29,632 bases of DNA from Anaerofilum sp. (GTDB taxonomy: Bacteria; Bacillota; Clostridia; Oscillospirales; Ruminococcaceae). Each line of letters opens with the position of its first letter. The stretch's first letter is position 1. Below the pieces are notes generated by a model that saw only the letters and a program-made list of their open reading frames with translations, was not told where the DNA came from and did no database searches. Positions 1-9,199 of this stretch are shown in pieces. The stretch is taken from the NCBI GenBank assembly GCA_020024115.1, contig JAHHUF010000010.1:1-29632 (forward strand), given 5' to 3'. Made by a program: the position numbers and the translations under genes.

Positions 1-73
1 CCCATTCACAAACTTTAATTCCTGTTGATATAGCTTTTATTCTGTTTTGTTCACAATAAATTTGCATTTAAAG

Positions 74-115
74 TTATATAACTTGGTTGACAAATTATAT
101 AACTAGGTGTACAAT
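74..115 (+). repeat. two tandem 21-bp direct repeats covering a promoter
   Basis: Two abutting 21-bp units (74-94 and 95-115) agree at 17 of 21 positions. Each begins TTATATAACT, continues after one variable base with GGT, and after two more variable bases has ACAA. The first unit lies within AGTTATATAACT at 72-83, a perfect 12-bp palindrome, and the second has a near-palindrome at 93-104. The -35 box falls in the first copy and the -10 box in the second. The 21-bp period is about two helical turns, so both units would face the same side of the DNA. This is what a cooperative ribbon-helix-helix repressor operator would look like; that role is inferred. Confidence 0.8.
87..115 (+). promoter_or_regulatory. 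sigma-A-type promoter for the RHH gene and probably clpB
   Basis: TTGACA at 87-92 is separated by exactly 17 bases from TACAAT at 110-115, a near-consensus housekeeping promoter. It lies inside the tandem repeats, so anything bound to them would block RNA polymerase. Transcription would begin near position 122, leaving a very short leader before the ribosome site GGAGG at 131-135. Confidence 0.8.
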
Positions 116-141
116 TTTATCAAACAGAAGGAGGCGAAGGC

Positions 142-783
142 ATGGGGAAAAGTGTTTATAGCATTGTGCTGGACGATGCAGTTGTCGAGGCAGTGGATTT
201 GTTTGCAAGTGGCTGCGGACTCAGCCGCTCAGCAGCAATCAACCGCATTTTAGCACAGCATGTACAAATCAGCACAAAAGAACAGCATATTCAGCAGGTG
301 TTTGAAGCCTTGGAACAATTGGCAGGAGGAACAGCATTACAGCGGCTTTCATTTTCAGATGCACAAATGCAAATGAGAAGTCCTCTGCGGTATAAATACA
401 ATCCCACTGTCCGCTATCAGATTGAGTTATATCATCAAAATGCAAAACAGCTTGGAATGTTTCGGGTGGGTATGCGAACGCAAAACCAAACTTTGCTGCA
501 ATATTTGGAGCAATTTTATCATTTGTGGATGATGTTGGAGCGGCATTATCTGCCAAAAGGAAAGCAAATTGGGTTTGAAATTGAAAATGGAAAGTTTATT
601 CGAGAACTGAGGACAGTGCCATCCTCTGTTTCACCAAAACAATTAGGAGAACTTTTGCTGGGGTATACAAATCTGTTTGACCAATGCTTGAAAACCTTTT
701 TTGAAAATCCTAGCCGACAAGGTGCAGCCAATACAGAACATATCTATAAAAATGGCTTGAATCCATCGCTTTTAACCTTATAG
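142..783 (+). CDS. ribbon-helix-helix DNA-binding protein with uncharacterised C-terminal domain
   Basis: A 213-residue protein. Residues 1-42 read as a ribbon-helix-helix (CopG/Arc-like) domain: a short strand (VYSIVLDD), a first helix (about 12-25), then the GLSRSAAINRIL second helix with the typical Gly-hydrophobic-Ser-Arg-Ser turn. The remaining 170 residues match no family I recognise; they are mixed and soluble, with no membrane segment. The start has an AAGGAGG site six bases upstream. The gene ends 46 bp before clpB with no terminator between, so the two are probably cotranscribed. Because the promoter is covered by tandem repeats, autoregulation is likely. A function as a clpB regulator is inference; the protein is longer than a typical antitoxin and there is no toxin gene beside it. 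Confidence 0.75.
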   Translation: MGKSVYSIVLDDAVVEAVDLFASGCGLSRSAAINRILAQHVQISTKEQHIQQVFEALEQLAGGTALQRLSFSDAQMQMRSPLRYKYNPTVRYQIELYHQNAKQLGMFRVGMRTQNQTLLQYLEQFYHLWMMLERHYLPKGKQIGFEIENGKFIRELRTVPSSVSPKQLGELLLGYTNLFDQCLKTFFENPSRQGAANTEHIYKNGLNPSLLTL

Positions 784-829
784 TAATCAAATATAATACA
801 ACAAAACTATATAAAAGGAGGTTTTTTGA

Positions 830-3439
830 ATGGATATGCAAAAATTAACACAGCGTTCTCAAGAAGCATTACAAACAGCACAGAGAATTGCAATTGAATA
901 TCAAAATCAACAATTGGATTGTGAACATCTTTTGGCGGCATTGCTCCAACAGCAAGAAGGGCTGATTGGACAGCTTTTGAAAAAAATGGGCAAGGATTCC
1001 GATGGAATTGCACAAGCAGTGCAGAGCAAAATCGGTCAATTGCCCCGTGTCACCGGAGCAGGTAGAGACCCGGAAAAAGTGTATATCACCGTTGCTTTGG
1101 ACAGTGCTTTGAATCAGGCACAAAAAGAAGCAGATGCAATGCACGATGATTTTGTGTCAGTGGAACACTTGTTTTTGGGAATTTTGGAAAAAGGCAATTC
1201 CGTTTGCACACAGCTTTTGCAGCAATTTCAAATTGATAAAGCAGGCTTTCTGAATGCCTTGAGCAGTGTTCGGGGCAACCAGCGGGTGTCTTCGGATAAT
1301 CCGGAGGCTACTTATGATGTGCTGAATAAATATGGTACTGAGTTGGTGCAACGAGCAAGAGAGCAGAAAATGGACCCTGTAATTGGCAGAGATGTTGAAA
1401 TCCGAAATGTGATTCGCATTTTGTGCCGTAAAACCAAAAACAATCCTGTCTTGATTGGTGAGCCGGGTGTCGGTAAAACCGCAGTTGTAGAGGGATTGGC
1501 ACAGCGTATTATGAAAGGTGATGTTCCTGAAACACTCAAAAACCGCAAAGTGTTCAGTTTGGATATGGGTGCTTTGGTAGCAGGTGCAAAATATCGTGGT
1601 GAATTTGAAGAACGCTTAAAAAGCGTTTTGCAGGAAGTTAAAAAGAGTGATGGAGAAATTATCCTCTTTATTGATGAACTCCATACCATTGTGGGTGCAG
1701 GCAAAACTGATGGCGCAATGGATGCAGGAAATTTACTCAAACCAATGCTTGCCCGTGGTGAACTGCATTGCATTGGTGCAACAACATTGGACGAATATCG
1801 CCAATATATCGAAAAAGATGCTGCGTTGGAGCGTCGTTTCCAACCGGTTCAGGTAGATGAGCCAACCGTTGAGGATACCGTCTCGATTCTGCGTGGTTTA
1901 CGGGAACGGTATGAGGTGTTCCACGGTGTAAAAATTCAAGATGCTGCTTTGATTGCGGCAGCTGTGCTGTCAAACCGCTATATCTCCGACCGTTTCCTGC
2001 CAGATAAGGCGATTGACTTGGTGGATGAGGCTTGTGCTTTGATTCGTACCGAGTTGGACTCAATGCCATCCGAACTGGATGACCTGCGGCATAAAATTAT
2101 GCAGCACGAAATTGAAGAAGCTGCACTAAAGCGTGAAACCGACCGCTTGAGCCAAGAGCATTTGGCAGATATTCAGCGAGAACTTGCAGAAATGCGTGAC
2201 CGATTTGCAGCAATGCAGGCAAAATGGGAAAATGAAAAAAATTCCATTGGCAAGGTACAGAAGCTGCGTGAGGAAATTGAGCAAATTAGCAATCAAATTG
2301 AAAAAGCAGAGCGTGACTATGACCTGAATCGTGCAGCAGAACTGAAATATGGCAAACTGCCAAAATTGCAGCGAGAACTGGAAGAACAGGAAAAGATTGC
2401 AGAAACAACAGAAAAAGAACAGACTTTGCTGCATGACCGTGTGACCGAAGAAGAAATTGCACGCATCATTGCGCGCTGGACAGGAATTCCTGTTGCACGC
2501 TTGATGGAAAGTGAGCGTGAGAAGCTGCTGCATCTGGAAGATGTTTTGCATCAGCGTGTCATTGGACAGGATGAGGCAGTTGAAAAGGTTGCAGAAGCAA
2601 TTTTGAGAAGCCGTGCAGGAATCCAAGACGAAAATCGTCCCATTGGTAGCTTTTTGTTCCTCGGCCCAACCGGTGTTGGTAAAACAGAACTGGCAAAGGC
2701 ATTGGCAGAATGTCTGTTTGATGATGAGAAAAACATGGTGCGTATTGATATGAGCGAATATATGGAGAAATATTCGGTCAGCCGCTTGATTGGAGCGCCT
2801 CCGGGATATGTGGGATATGAAGAAGGTGGTCAGCTGACAGAGGCAGTGCGTCGCAAACCATATAGTGTTGTTTTGTTTGATGAAATCGAAAAAGCACATC
2901 CAGATGTATTCAATGTTTTGTTGCAAGTGCTGGACGATGGACGCATTACAGACAGTCAGGGTAGAACCGTTGATTTTAAAAATACCATCTTGATTTTGAC
3001 AAGCAATTTGGGCAGCCAATATATTTTGGATGGAATCCAAAACGGAGAAGTCAGCGCACAAGCACGAAATGCAGTGGACACATTGCTGAAACAAAGTTTC
3101 CGCCCCGAGTTTTTGAACCGTTTGGACGAGATTGTTGTATACAAACCGCTGGGCAAAGAGGAAATCGGCGGTGTGGTAGAATTGCTGCTTAAAAAACTTC
3201 ATAATCGTTTGGCAGAAAAGCAATTGTCACTAAAAATTACAGACAATGCAAAAGATTATATCATTGAAAACGGATATGACCCCGTTTATGGTGCAAGACC
3301 CTTAAAACGGTATATTCAAAGCAAGGTGGAAACTTTGATTGCAAAAAGCATCATTCGAGGCGAACCCTCCGAAGGAGATACTTTGACAGTGGATGCGGAT
3401 GCAGCGGGATTGCGGCTTTTTGTGGAAAAAGCACACTGA
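830..3439 (+). CDS. clpB: ATP-dependent disaggregase ClpB
   Basis: An 869-residue Hsp100 chaperone of usual ClpB length. It works in the cytoplasm as a hexamer that threads aggregated proteins through its pore, together with the DnaK system. The N-terminal Clp repeat domain occupies about residues 1-145. The first AAA+ module has Walker A GEPGVGKT near residue 210 and Walker B LFIDELH. A long charged coiled-coil middle domain (about 400-530) distinguishes ClpB from ClpC and ClpA. The second module has GPTGVGKT near 612, [20 protein letters not shown], and the C-terminal GARPLKRYI sensor region. An AAAGGAGG ribosome site precedes the ATG. I see no CIRCE element and no tandem CtsR box upstream, which is unusual for clpB in Firmicutes; the gene follows a ribbon-helix-helix protein instead. 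Confidence 0.97.
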   Translation: MDMQKLTQRSQEALQTAQRIAIEYQNQQLDCEHLLAALLQQQEGLIGQLLKKMGKDSDGIAQAVQSKIGQLPRVTGAGRDPEKVYITVALDSALNQAQKEADAMHDDFVSVEHLFLGILEKGNSVCTQLLQQFQIDKAGFLNALSSVRGNQRVSSDNPEATYDVLNKYGTELVQRAREQKMDPVIGRDVEIRNVIRILCRKTKNNPVLIGEPGVGKTAVVEGLAQRIMKGDVPETLKNRKVFSLDMGALVAGAKYRGEFEERLKSVLQEVKKSDGEIILFIDELHTIVGAGKTDGAMDAGNLLKPMLARGELHCIGATTLDEYRQYIEKDAALERRFQPVQVDEPTVEDTVSILRGLRERYEVFHGVKIQDAALIAAAVLSNRYISDRFLPDKAIDLVDEACALIRTELDSMPSELDDLRHKIMQHEIEEAALKRETDRLSQEHLADIQRELAEMRDRFAAMQAKWENEKNSIGKVQKLREEIEQISNQIEKAERDYDLNRAAELKYGKLPKLQRELEEQEKIAETTEKEQTLLHDRVTEEEIARIIARWTGIPVARLMESEREKLLHLEDVLHQRVIGQDEAVEKVAEAILRSRAGIQDENRPIGSFLFLGPTGVGKTELAKALAECLFDDEKNMVRIDMSEYMEKYSVSRLIGAPPGYVGYEEGGQLTEAVRRKPYSVVLFDEIEKAHPDVFNVLLQVLDDGRITDSQGRTVDFKNTILILTSNLGSQYILDGIQNGEVSAQARNAVDTLLKQSFRPEFLNRLDEIVVYKPLGKEEIGGVVELLLKKLHNRLAEKQLSLKITDNAKDYIIENGYDPVYGARPLKRYIQSKVETLIAKSIIRGEPSEGDTLTVDADAAGLRLFVEKAH

Positions 3440-3456
3440 TAAATTGCGTATAACAG

Positions 3457-3490
3457 AAAAACAGACCAATGTATGGATTGGTCTGTTTTT
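3457..3490 (+). terminator. intrinsic terminator after clpB
   Basis: Perfect 14-bp arms (AAAAACAGACCAAT at 3457-3470 and its complement at 3477-3490) enclose a six-base loop, GTATGG, and the 3' arm ends in a run of five T. It begins 17 bases after the clpB stop codon and closes the RHH-clpB transcript. Confidence 0.9.
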
Positions 3491-3546
3491 CTTAGAAGAA
3501 ACAACCATAAAATAAACGAAATAAAAATAATTCAGTGGTTGTTTTA

Positions 3547-3575
3547 TTGAATCCTTAAAATTCGTTTGCTATAAT
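3547..3575 (+). promoter_or_regulatory. promoter for the WYL regulator
   Basis: TTGAAT at 3547-3552 and TATAAT at 3570-3575 are separated by 17 bases. The bases TGC just before the -10 box form an extended -10 element. A transcript from here would have a leader of about 30 bases before the TTG start at 3615. Confidence 0.7.
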
Positions 3576-3614
3576 AAAAAAACAGAATCAGGAAAAGCAA
3601 AGGAGGACACCTAT

Positions 3615-4517
3615 TTGAGTAAAAATCATAGGGTGTTGTGGATTTATAAAATGCTTTTGGGTGGAAACTATCTCACAAAGGCAGAACTTGTAGAAAAATA
3701 TGATGTGACTGAAAAAAGCATCCAGCGAGATATGGAAAGCATAAACTCTTTTTTGGAAAGTGAAGGGGCAGGAACTCTGCTGTACGATAAAAAAAGAAAA
3801 GAATATTATTTGCAGCAATTTGGACAAGAAAAATTGCAGATTCAGGAAATACTTCCAATTTTAAAAACTGTTTTTGAAAGTGGAGCGATTCTGCCACAAA
3901 AACTCTTTCCTATTTTGGAAAAAATGGTTACACTGATGACAGACAATGAGGATAGGCAAGAAGTGGAACAGTTTTTGAATCAAGAGAAAATCTGCTATCA
4001 GCCACCAATTTATAAAAAACCAATTGGAGCAATGCTGTGCCAAGTGGAAAAAATCATCAAAGAACAACAGTGGGTTAAACTGAACTATTGCCGCACAGAA
4101 AACAGCGAAGAAATTGAGTGTGTTGTTTTGCCGCAAACAGTTGTAATGCGTGAAAAACGGTTTTTTCTGGTAGCACAGACCGATATTGGCATTGAATATA
4201 ATGCTGTGGCATTGTATCGAATTGACCGAATCAATAAAATCGAACCGTTGCACGAAGCACAATCCTACCAGATTCAGCAGCAAAAAGAGATTCGGGAAAA
4301 GGTGGTTTCGGTTGCAGGCGGCGAAGAATATCACATTCGTTTTTTATATCATGCAAATTCCATTCTTACTGTAAAAGAAAAATTGCCCCATGCAGAATAT
4401 CTGCCCATCGAAGATGGCTGGCAGGTGGATGCTTTTGTATATGGCAAAGGAATCGGCAGCTGGCTGAGAAGTTTGGGAAAACGGGTGAGTGATATTAAAA
4501 TTGAAAGAACAAATTAG
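3615..4517 (+). CDS. WYL-domain transcriptional regulator with N-terminal winged helix
   Basis: A 300-residue protein with a helix-turn-helix of DeoR/HTH_11 type at about residues 1-60 (LTKAELVEKYDVTEKSIQRDM), a linker, and a WYL domain at about 130-215, followed by a C-terminal WCX-like extension. The signature tryptophan-tyrosine-leucine is replaced by a phenylalanine-rich RFFLVA stretch, but the later YRIDRI segment is conserved. WYL proteins usually bind a nucleic-acid or nucleotide ligand and act as transcription regulators; the target here is unknown. The start is TTG, with AGGAGG at 3601-3606 about eight bases upstream. The gene stands alone between clpB and pepF with its own promoter. 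Confidence 0.85.
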   Translation: MSKNHRVLWIYKMLLGGNYLTKAELVEKYDVTEKSIQRDMESINSFLESEGAGTLLYDKKRKEYYLQQFGQEKLQIQEILPILKTVFESGAILPQKLFPILEKMVTLMTDNEDRQEVEQFLNQEKICYQPPIYKKPIGAMLCQVEKIIKEQQWVKLNYCRTENSEEIECVVLPQTVVMREKRFFLVAQTDIGIEYNAVALYRIDRINKIEPLHEAQSYQIQQQKEIREKVVSVAGGEEYHIRFLYHANSILTVKEKLPHAEYLPIEDGWQVDAFVYGKGIGSWLRSLGKRVSDIKIERTN

Positions 4518-4603
4518 GGTTATCTGAACCATCGGAATTTTTTTCTTTTTTCATAACCACTATTTGCTGTGTTAAAAATACTTGAAATCAGGCAAGGATT
4601 TCT

Positions 4604-4632
4604 TTGATTTTTACAAAAAAGAGTGATACAAT
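4604..4632 (+). promoter_or_regulatory. promoter for pepF
   Basis: TTGATT at 4604-4609 and TACAAT at 4627-4632 have a 17-base spacer, with TGA directly before the -10 box forming an extended -10 element. This implies a leader of roughly 100 bases before the pepF start. Confidence 0.7.
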
Positions 4633-4730
4633 AACAACAAATACTGTTTTTTAAAACCATTCAGCCAAATATGGCTTTATTCGGAACACTTAACAGCATT
4701 TTCAGAACAGAAACTATTTATTTTTTATAA

Positions 4731-4737
4731 AAAGGAG
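4731..4737 (+). promoter_or_regulatory. ribosome binding site that fixes the pepF start
   Basis: AAAGGAG sits only two bases before the first in-frame ATG at 4740 but eight bases before the ATG at 4746. The second is the normal spacing, so translation most likely starts at 4746. Confidence 0.65.
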
Positions 4738-4745
4738 CGATGGAA

Positions 4746-6545
4746 ATGGCACAACAAAAAATTCCTACCCGTGCAGAAGTTGAAGTACAAAATACTTGGG
4801 CATTGGAAGATTTATATCCCAGCTTGGAAGCATGGAATGTAGATTTGAAAAAAGCATCCGAATTGGCAGACAAAGCAGCAAGCTATCAAGGCAAACTGAA
4901 CAATGCAAAGGCGTTGCTGGAATATTGCACTTTGGAAGAAGAAATCGGAGAAATTTTGCGTAGCACAAGTGGTTATGCAAGCTGCAAAAAAGATGAAGAT
5001 ACCACAAATTCTGCAAGCCAGGCATTGGTGGCACAGGTTACTGCTGCAGCAGTAGAATGTAGCGGAAAGATTGCTTTTTCCACTCCTGAAATCATGGCAA
5101 TTGAAGATGATACATTAGCGGGCTACTATACCCAGTGTCCTGAGTTGGAGCGGTATCGTCGCAGCATCGCAGACAGCCGCCGCATGAAAGACCATGTTTT
5201 GTCCGCAGCAGAGGAGCGTTTGCTGGCAGCAGCAGGGGAAATGGCAGAAAGCCCCGAAGTGATTCATTCTATGCTAGACAATGCCGATTTGACCTTCCCC
5301 AGCATCAAAAATGCACAGGGCGAAGAATTGCAGGTTACCAACGGCAGCTTTATTTCTTTGATGGAAAGCCCAGACCGCGATGTGCGCAAAGCGGCATTTG
5401 AAAGCCTCTATCACACCTATGCAGGTGTAAAAAACACCACTGCAAGTGCATTGGCAGCTCAGGTGAACCAACTGAAATTTTTTGCAAAAGCACGCAAATA
5501 TAACTCCACATTGGAAGCATCTTTGGATGCTACCAATGTACCTGTTGAAGTGTATGACAATCTGATTCAGGCGGTGCATGAGGATTTGCCCTATCTGCAC
5601 AAATATATGGCACTGCGCAAAAAGCTGCTGGGTGTGGATGAACTGCACATGTATGATTTGTACACCCCAATTGTTGCTGAAGCAGATGTAACTGTCACCT
5701 TTGAGCAGGCAAAAGAAAATGTTATGAAGGCTGTTGCTGTGTTGGGTGATGAGTATCAAGCCATTTTGAAAGAAGGCTTTGAAAACCGGTGGCTGGATGT
5801 CTATGAGAATCAGGGCAAACGCAGCGGCGCATACTCTGCGGGACATCGTGTTCATCCCTTTGTTTTGCTCAATCACAAAGATACATTGAACAGCGAGTTC
5901 ACTCTTGCACATGAGATGGGCCATGCAATTCATTCCTATCTGTCCAATCGAACCCAGACCCCTGTTGATGCAAATTATGTGATTTTTGTAGCAGAAGTTG
6001 CTTCTACCTGCAACGAAGCATTGCTGATGCAAAGCCTGCTGAAAGAAACCACAGATAAAAAGGTTCGTGCATATTTAATCAACTACTTCCTGGAGCAGTT
6101 CCGTACAACCTTGTATCGCCAAACAATGTTTGCTGAGTTTGAAATGCTTATCAATCAGGCAAGCGAGCGCGGTGAGGCATTGACCAGTGAAATGCTCAAC
6201 AAGCTGTATCATGAGCTGAATGTACAATATTATGGCCCTGATGTTGTGGTAGACCAAGAAATTGACTTTGAATGGGAGCGTATTCCACACTTCTATTACA
6301 ATTTCTATGTGTTCCAGTATGCAACCGGATTCTCTGCTGCAATGGCATTGAGTGAGCGTATTCTGAAAGAGGGCGAGCCGGCTGTCAAAGATTATCTGGG
6401 CTTTTTGAGTGGCGGATGCAGTAAAGACCCCATTTCTTTGCTGCAAGGTGCAGGTGTTGATATGCGTACACCAAAGCCTGTTCATGAAGCATTGGCTTTG
6501 TTCAATTCTTTGATTGACGAGTTGGATGAGTTGCTTTCGGAATAA
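4746..6545 (+). CDS. pepF: oligoendopeptidase F (M3B zinc metallopeptidase)
   Basis: A 599-residue cytoplasmic zinc peptidase that cleaves short peptides, of the usual length for the PepF/M3B family. The catalytic HEMGH motif is at about residues 389-393, and a second conserved acidic region (VAEVASTCNEALL) lies about 25 residues later and supplies the third zinc ligand. The N-terminal oligopeptidase F domain (about 110-180) precedes the M3 catalytic domain. There is no signal peptide, which fits an intracellular role in peptide turnover. The gene has its own promoter and is followed by an inverted repeat, so it appears monocistronic. Confidence 0.95.
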   Translation: MAQQKIPTRAEVEVQNTWALEDLYPSLEAWNVDLKKASELADKAASYQGKLNNAKALLEYCTLEEEIGEILRSTSGYASCKKDEDTTNSASQALVAQVTAAAVECSGKIAFSTPEIMAIEDDTLAGYYTQCPELERYRRSIADSRRMKDHVLSAAEERLLAAAGEMAESPEVIHSMLDNADLTFPSIKNAQGEELQVTNGSFISLMESPDRDVRKAAFESLYHTYAGVKNTTASALAAQVNQLKFFAKARKYNSTLEASLDATNVPVEVYDNLIQAVHEDLPYLHKYMALRKKLLGVDELHMYDLYTPIVAEADVTVTFEQAKENVMKAVAVLGDEYQAILKEGFENRWLDVYENQGKRSGAYSAGHRVHPFVLLNHKDTLNSEFTLAHEMGHAIHSYLSNRTQTPVDANYVIFVAEVASTCNEALLMQSLLKETTDKKVRAYLINYFLEQFRTTLYRQTMFAEFEMLINQASERGEALTSEMLNKLYHELNVQYYGPDVVVDQEIDFEWERIPHFYYNFYVFQYATGFSAAMALSERILKEGEPAVKDYLGFLSGGCSKDPISLLQGAGVDMRTPKPVHEALALFNSLIDELDELLSE

Positions 6546-6561
6546 TGGTAAGATAGACTGG

Positions 6562-6602
6562 TTTTAAAGAATCCCTGTCAAATTGACAGGGATTCTTTAA
6601 AA
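6562..6602 (+). terminator. long palindrome after pepF, probable terminator
   Basis: A near-perfect palindrome centred on 6582 pairs AAAGAATCCCTGTCAA with its complement and can extend into flanking T and A runs. It starts 16 bases after the pepF stop. The 3' side passes through TTTAAAATAAAAAT, so the U-tract is weak and termination efficiency is uncertain. Confidence 0.7.
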
Positions 6603-6706
6603 TAAAAATATTTATTTTTTATTGAAACAAATAAGCCATATAAACCGTATTATTGTTGGAGGGACAAGCAGTTCCGTCCTTGTAATTGATAAAAAGGGAA
6701 GAAGGT

Positions 6707-7861
6707 ATGGGTAGTAACATGAATAAAAAGAGGATATATGCCATTTTGTCAGTAAGTGCAATAATTTTCAGTATGTTGACAGGGTGTAGTTTGTCAAAGG
6801 ATGACACACCTTCTTCACAGACGAATGAAATGCCAAATTCTTCAAATACAACACAATCAACACAAACGGTTAATACGGCAGACCCTTTGACAGGACTGCA
6901 AAAAGCAGAGGATTACCCAGAAGGGCAGCGTCCGGCTGCAGTTATGATTAGCAATATTAAAGCGGCACTGCCTCAAAAAGGCTTGAATGATGCAGATTTG
7001 CTGTATGAGGTTGTCACCGAGGGTGGAATTACACGCATTATGGCAGTCTATCGGGACTATAAAAAAATGCCAGCCGTTGGCCCTGTGCGTTCTGCCCGTG
7101 ACCAGCATGTCCAACTGATGTTTCCAATGGGTGCATTGTATGCACACATTGGTGCTTCGACCTATGCAGAGCAAATGCTGGATACTTATAAATGGACAAA
7201 TATCAAAGAAATTGATGGAAAATACAGAAACTTCTATTGGATTGATGCAGAACGCCGCCAAACCACCGGTCAAGAACACTGCGTTTTTACTGATGGAGAA
7301 AATTTTGCACGAGCAATCAAAGAGTTTAACATGGATTCTAGTGGGTATGAGCCAAAGCCAGTGTTTGATTTTGTTCCATACGACCAGCCAAAGCGTCAGC
7401 TTTTGGGCGGAGATGCTCAAAAAGTTTATGTGCGTTTTTCCGGATATTCAACCTCCAGTTTTGAATACCGTGACGGACAATATTATAAATATCAATTTGA
7501 AGAGCCTCAAATGGATGCAGGAACCAACAGTCAATTAGCAGTGGATAATGTATTGGTTCTGTTTGGTGAAATCAACAAATATCCTGACGGTATTTTGGCA
7601 CATGTACAGTATGACTGGGGTGGAACAGGGTACTATTTTTGCAATGGACAGTATGAAAAAATTCGCTGGAAAAAGGGCAAGCCGGAACAGCCTTTGCAGA
7701 TTTTGGATGCTGAGGGAAACGAAACAAATGTGAAAATTAACCCAGGAAGCACCTATGTAGCCATTGTTGGAAACGACCAAATTGAAAATTTCAGCATTAA
7801 CGAGGCAAAATTGGGGCAGATGGAAAGCAATCCCGATGAAGAAATTATTTTGCCCGATTAA
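6707..7861 (+). CDS. DUF3048 (YerB-like) lipoprotein, copy 1
   Basis: A predicted surface lipoprotein of 384 residues. The signal peptide MNKKRIYAILSVSAIIFSM leads to the lipobox LTGC with Cys27, followed by a Ser/Thr/Asn-rich linker to about residue 65. The rest matches the DUF3048 family (B. subtilis YerB): PLTGL at the domain start, EGGITRIMAVY, VGPVRSARDQ and HIGAS are the clearest landmarks, and a C-terminal subdomain contains DNVLVLFGEI. The biochemical function is not established. ATG 6719 is an alternative start; a TTG at 6686 would place eight extra residues before the signal peptide and is unlikely. It is the first of three tandem paralogues; a 150-bp gap separates it from the second. 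Confidence 0.88.
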   Translation: MGSNMNKKRIYAILSVSAIIFSMLTGCSLSKDDTPSSQTNEMPNSSNTTQSTQTVNTADPLTGLQKAEDYPEGQRPAAVMISNIKAALPQKGLNDADLLYEVVTEGGITRIMAVYRDYKKMPAVGPVRSARDQHVQLMFPMGALYAHIGASTYAEQMLDTYKWTNIKEIDGKYRNFYWIDAERRQTTGQEHCVFTDGENFARAIKEFNMDSSGYEPKPVFDFVPYDQPKRQLLGGDAQKVYVRFSGYSTSSFEYRDGQYYKYQFEEPQMDAGTNSQLAVDNVLVLFGEINKYPDGILAHVQYDWGGTGYYFCNGQYEKIRWKKGKPEQPLQILDAEGNETNVKINPGSTYVAIVGNDQIENFSINEAKLGQMESNPDEEIILPD

Positions 7862-8014
7862 AAATAACTTTACAATTTATTACAAAAGGTTTAAAATAAA
7901 ATTTGACTACAAACCTTTATATTAAGGTGTTATTTTTGGAAATATCCTGAAATTTATAAAAATCGAATGCCCTTTTGTGGCTTTTGGATAGATTAAAATG
8001 TTGGAGTGATAATG

Positions 8015-9163
8015 ATGAAACGATTTGTATCAACTGTTGCAATTTGCGCTGTAATAATGGGAATGTTTGCAGGATGTGGAAAATCTGAGCAATCTAACTC
8101 CGAAACAACCCCCAATACACAATCTTCTCAGGTGGAAAAAACCCCGGAACCAACTGCTACCCCCGAACCATATCAGCCAAATCCATTGACCGGATTTGAA
8201 AAAGATGCAAGCTATCCCGAAGGACAGCGTTTGACAGCTGTTATGGTCAACAACATCAAAGCATGCCGCCCACAGCGTGGACTTTCGGATGCAAAGGTGC
8301 TGTACGAAATCAAGGTAGAAGGTGGAATTACCCGTTTTATGGCAATGTATGAGGATTACCACACAATCCCAACAGTTGGGCCTATTCGTTCTGCCCGTGA
8401 CCAGTTCTTCCGCTTGATTCTTCCGTTCCAGCCTTTGTATGTACACATTGGTGAAAGTGTTGTGCAAAAGCAATATGTTGCAGATTATGATTACAGCAAA
8501 TGGAACTATGATGCAAACAAATCTTCTAATATGTTCTGGCGTGATAAAAACCGTCTTTCTCAAGGATATAGTCTTGAGCATACTGCCTATACCGATGGCA
8601 AGCAAATTGCCCAGACAGTGCAAAGCTTGGGAACTGATGACCGCCGTACCTACAACAGTGGAATTTTTGATTTTGTAAATTATAATGAGCCTGCCCGTGT
8701 TCTGGAAGGCGGGGCAGCAGAACATGTAGAAATCATTCATTCCAACAGCTATCGCACCAAAATGGACTATGATGCTTCCACTAACAAATATTTGATGAGC
8801 CAATATGGTTCCAATGGATATACTGCCACAAAAGATGAAAACAATGGCAAACAACTGAATTTTGACAATGTTTTGGTGCTGTTTACCGATATTCACACCT
8901 ATCCCGGGCATGAAGCAAAAGACTTGCAGTATGTTGCTTACAATGATGGTGGTGTTGGTTATTACTATAATGGTGGACGATATGAAAAAATCCGTTGGAT
9001 GAAGGGCAACGATTTGAATGTTTTGCGGATTGTTTCGGGCGACGGAACCGAAACTCCCGTTCAAATCAACTGCGGAACAAGCTATGTGACTGTGGTAGAT
9101 ATTGATGAAGCAATCAATTTTGTAGCCCCCGATGCAGCAGCAGAATCATCTGATGCAGAATAA
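8015..9163 (+). CDS. DUF3048 (YerB-like) lipoprotein, copy 2
   Basis: A 382-residue predicted lipoprotein with signal peptide MKRFVSTVAICAVIMGM and lipobox FAGC at Cys21, then a Ser/Thr/Pro-rich spacer (TPEPTATPEP). The DUF3048 landmarks are present: NPLTGF, EGGITRFMAMY, VGPIRSARDQ, HIGES and FDNVLVLFTDI. It is clearly paralogous to the copies on either side but has diverged, including a longer tyrosine- and asparagine-rich middle. The start was placed at the second of two adjacent ATGs because TTGGAG at 8001-8006 is eight bases away. Copy 3 begins 36 bp after its stop without a visible terminator, so copies 2 and 3 are probably cotranscribed. Confidence 0.88.
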   Translation: MKRFVSTVAICAVIMGMFAGCGKSEQSNSETTPNTQSSQVEKTPEPTATPEPYQPNPLTGFEKDASYPEGQRLTAVMVNNIKACRPQRGLSDAKVLYEIKVEGGITRFMAMYEDYHTIPTVGPIRSARDQFFRLILPFQPLYVHIGESVVQKQYVADYDYSKWNYDANKSSNMFWRDKNRLSQGYSLEHTAYTDGKQIAQTVQSLGTDDRRTYNSGIFDFVNYNEPARVLEGGAAEHVEIIHSNSYRTKMDYDASTNKYLMSQYGSNGYTATKDENNGKQLNFDNVLVLFTDIHTYPGHEAKDLQYVAYNDGGVGYYYNGGRYEKIRWMKGNDLNVLRIVSGDGTETPVQINCGTSYVTVVDIDEAINFVAPDAAAESSDAE

Positions 9164-9199
9164 ACAAAATACAGCGGAAAAGCAGGGAGGAATGATATT

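Noticed and set aside
74..115. Plasmid-type iterons
   Set aside because: Only two copies are present, there is no replication protein, and the neighbourhood is chromosomal housekeeping.
784..829. CIRCE or CtsR operator, or a third copy of the 21-bp repeat, directly before clpB
   Set aside because: No GAGTGCTAA-type or tandem GGTCAAA elements are visible, and the ACTATATAA fragment is too short to count as a repeat copy.
2126..3223. 365-residue reading frame on the minus strand inside clpB, and similar long antisense frames at 8030-9064, 13116-14015, 22645-23883 and 25200-26459
   Set aside because: Each lies entirely or mostly antisense to a well-supported gene, has an odd Cys/His/Phe-rich composition typical of shadow translation, and lacks recognisable domains.
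3499..3544. 9-bp inverted repeat AAACAACCA / TGGTTGTTT upstream of the WYL gene promoter
   Set aside because: The arms are 28 bases apart in A/T-rich DNA and do not overlap the promoter boxes; it may be chance.
7884..7918. 8-bp inverted repeat AAAGGTTT / AAACCTTT between DUF3048 copies 1 and 2, considered as a terminator
   Set aside because: The loop is 18 bases and no T-run follows, so it is too weak to support.
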